Source: DASQYE01 sp035940775 (GTDB lineage: Bacteria > Acidobacteriota > Blastocatellia > Pyrinomonadales > Pyrinomonadaceae). From it: DNA of 64,000 nt. Shown here piece by piece: positions 63,436-64,000 of this stretch. The stretch is from contig DASZEN010000033.1 of the NCBI GenBank assembly GCA_035940775.1, positions 310,001 to 374,000 of the forward strand. The letters run 5' to 3'. Position numbers and translations under genes: made by a program. Numbering within the stretch: position 1 is the stretch's first letter; every line of letters starts with the position of its first letter. A model generated the notes under the pieces. It was given only the letters and a program-made list of their open reading frames with translations. It ran no database searches and had not been told where the DNA came from.

Positions 63436-64000
63436 TTAGATGGCGGTGCGTTTCTCTGCCCTGGTGTTTGCGGCCGCGCCGATTTTGGTAGATGAAACCT
63501 TGGCCTGCATGAAGAGGCCGAGGTAATCGCGCCCGCCCGCTTTCGAATCCGTGCCCGACATATTGAAGCCGCCGAACGGATGCACGCCCACGAGCGCGCC
63601 CGTACACTTGCGATTTAAGTATAGATTGCCGACGTGAAATTCGCGCCGCGCGCGTTCGAGCTTCTCTTCATCATTACTGTAGAGCGCGCCCGTCAGGCCG
63701 TACTCCGTATCGTTGGCGATCCGTAGAGCCTCGTCGAAATCCCCGGCGCGAATGACGGCCAGCACGGGCCCGAAAATCTCCTCCTGCTCGATGGTCGAGC
63801 CGGGTTTGACATCCGCGATGACGGTCGGCTCGATGAAGTAACCTCGCTCGCCGTCGGCGCCGCCGCCCGTGAGCACGCGCCCGCCTTCCCGTTTGCCCTT
63901 CTCTATATATTCGTTGATGGTCTTGAAGGCTTTCTGGTTGATGACGGCGCTCATGCTGGTCGAAGGGTCTACGGGATCGCCGAGCTTGAGCTTTTCCGTG
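63436..64000 (-). CDS. 1-pyrroline-5-carboxylate / aldehyde dehydrogenase, 5' end beyond window
   Basis: Only the C-terminal 188 residues are in the window. GYFIEPTVIADVKPGSTIEQ, EEIFGPVLAV, NDTEYGLTGALYSN and HPFGGFNMSGTDSKAGG match the catalytic-domain C-terminus of the PruA type, which oxidises glutamate-semialdehyde in proline catabolism. The catalytic cysteine lies beyond the edge. A neighbouring proline dehydrogenase is not seen here. Assignment as PruA rather than another aldehyde dehydrogenase is moderately sure. Confidence 0.88.
   Translation of the reverse strand, partial: TEKLKLGDPVDPSTSMSAVINQKAFKTINEYIEKGKREGGRVLTGGGADGERGYFIEPTVIADVKPGSTIEQEEIFGPVLAVIRAGDFDEALRIANDTEYGLTGALYSNDEEKLERARREFHVGNLYLNRKCTGALVGVHPFGGFNMSGTDSKAGGRDYLGLFMQAKVSSTKIGAAANTRAEKRTAI

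Overview
The window is about 60% GC and almost every base is in a plausible gene. The best guess for the host is an acidobacterium, probably class Blastocatellia. The main reason is a PadR-type regulator joined to an 888-residue 'duplicated orphan' MacB/FtsX-like permease with an N-terminal prefix domain and no ATPase, an arrangement typical of Acidobacteriota. Several orphan TonB-C-terminal proteins, a Suf-only Fe-S system and the MEP isoprenoid pathway agree with this. The assignment is an inference from gene content, not from a marker tree.

Layout (most genes are on the minus strand). 1-932: menC, cut by the left edge. 1069-7235: a complete suf operon (Rrf2 regulator, sufB, sufC, sufD, sufS, sufU) with a clear promoter before the regulator. 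7553-11845: uridine kinase, cytidine deaminase, a PsiE-like membrane protein, a secreted amidohydrolase and a TonB-like protein. 11911-19164: a nucleoside uptake and salvage block (purine-nucleoside phosphorylase, two permeases, a double ATPase, a BMP binding protein, pyrimidine-nucleoside phosphorylase), followed by ispF, ispD and a YacL-type PIN/TRAM protein up to 21678. 22114-28960: mostly plus-strand genes (COQ7-like diiron protein, MltF-like transglycosylase, a DUF4388 membrane protein and an unrecognised 528-residue protein). 29160-32176: the PadR/permease pair. 33853-39858: radA, a short ArsC/Spx-family gene, glutamate dehydrogenase, an encapsulated-ferritin-like protein, a TonB protein and alanine racemase. 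40096-43445: two cobalamin-type radical SAM proteins. 43723-45632: a response regulator, rpoZ and several very small genes. 46014-52839: a core information-processing run (dnaB, rplI, rpsR, rpsF, pth, rplY, prs, tRNA-Gln, ispE). 52903-62251: a CAP-domain protein, TPR proteins, a BamD-like protein, rpe, a PASTA protein, rsmB and fmt. 63436-64000: the 3' end of an aldehyde dehydrogenase of the PruA type.

The observation most worth testing is at 35336-35713. An ArsC/Spx-like gene reads through intact except for one in-frame TGA exactly at the catalytic cysteine position (Thr-TGA-Thr-Lys-Cys-Arg). A 7-bp hairpin with a 5-nt loop starts 23 nt after the TGA, as expected for a bacterial SECIS element, so this is a candidate selenoprotein. 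Second, at least nine intergenic imperfect palindromes sit between codirectional genes, and one arm has been absorbed into the 3' end of a coding sequence. Third, an encapsulated-ferritin homologue has neither a shell gene beside it nor a cargo-targeting tail. Fourth, three CCTAGA direct repeats overlie the PadR promoter.
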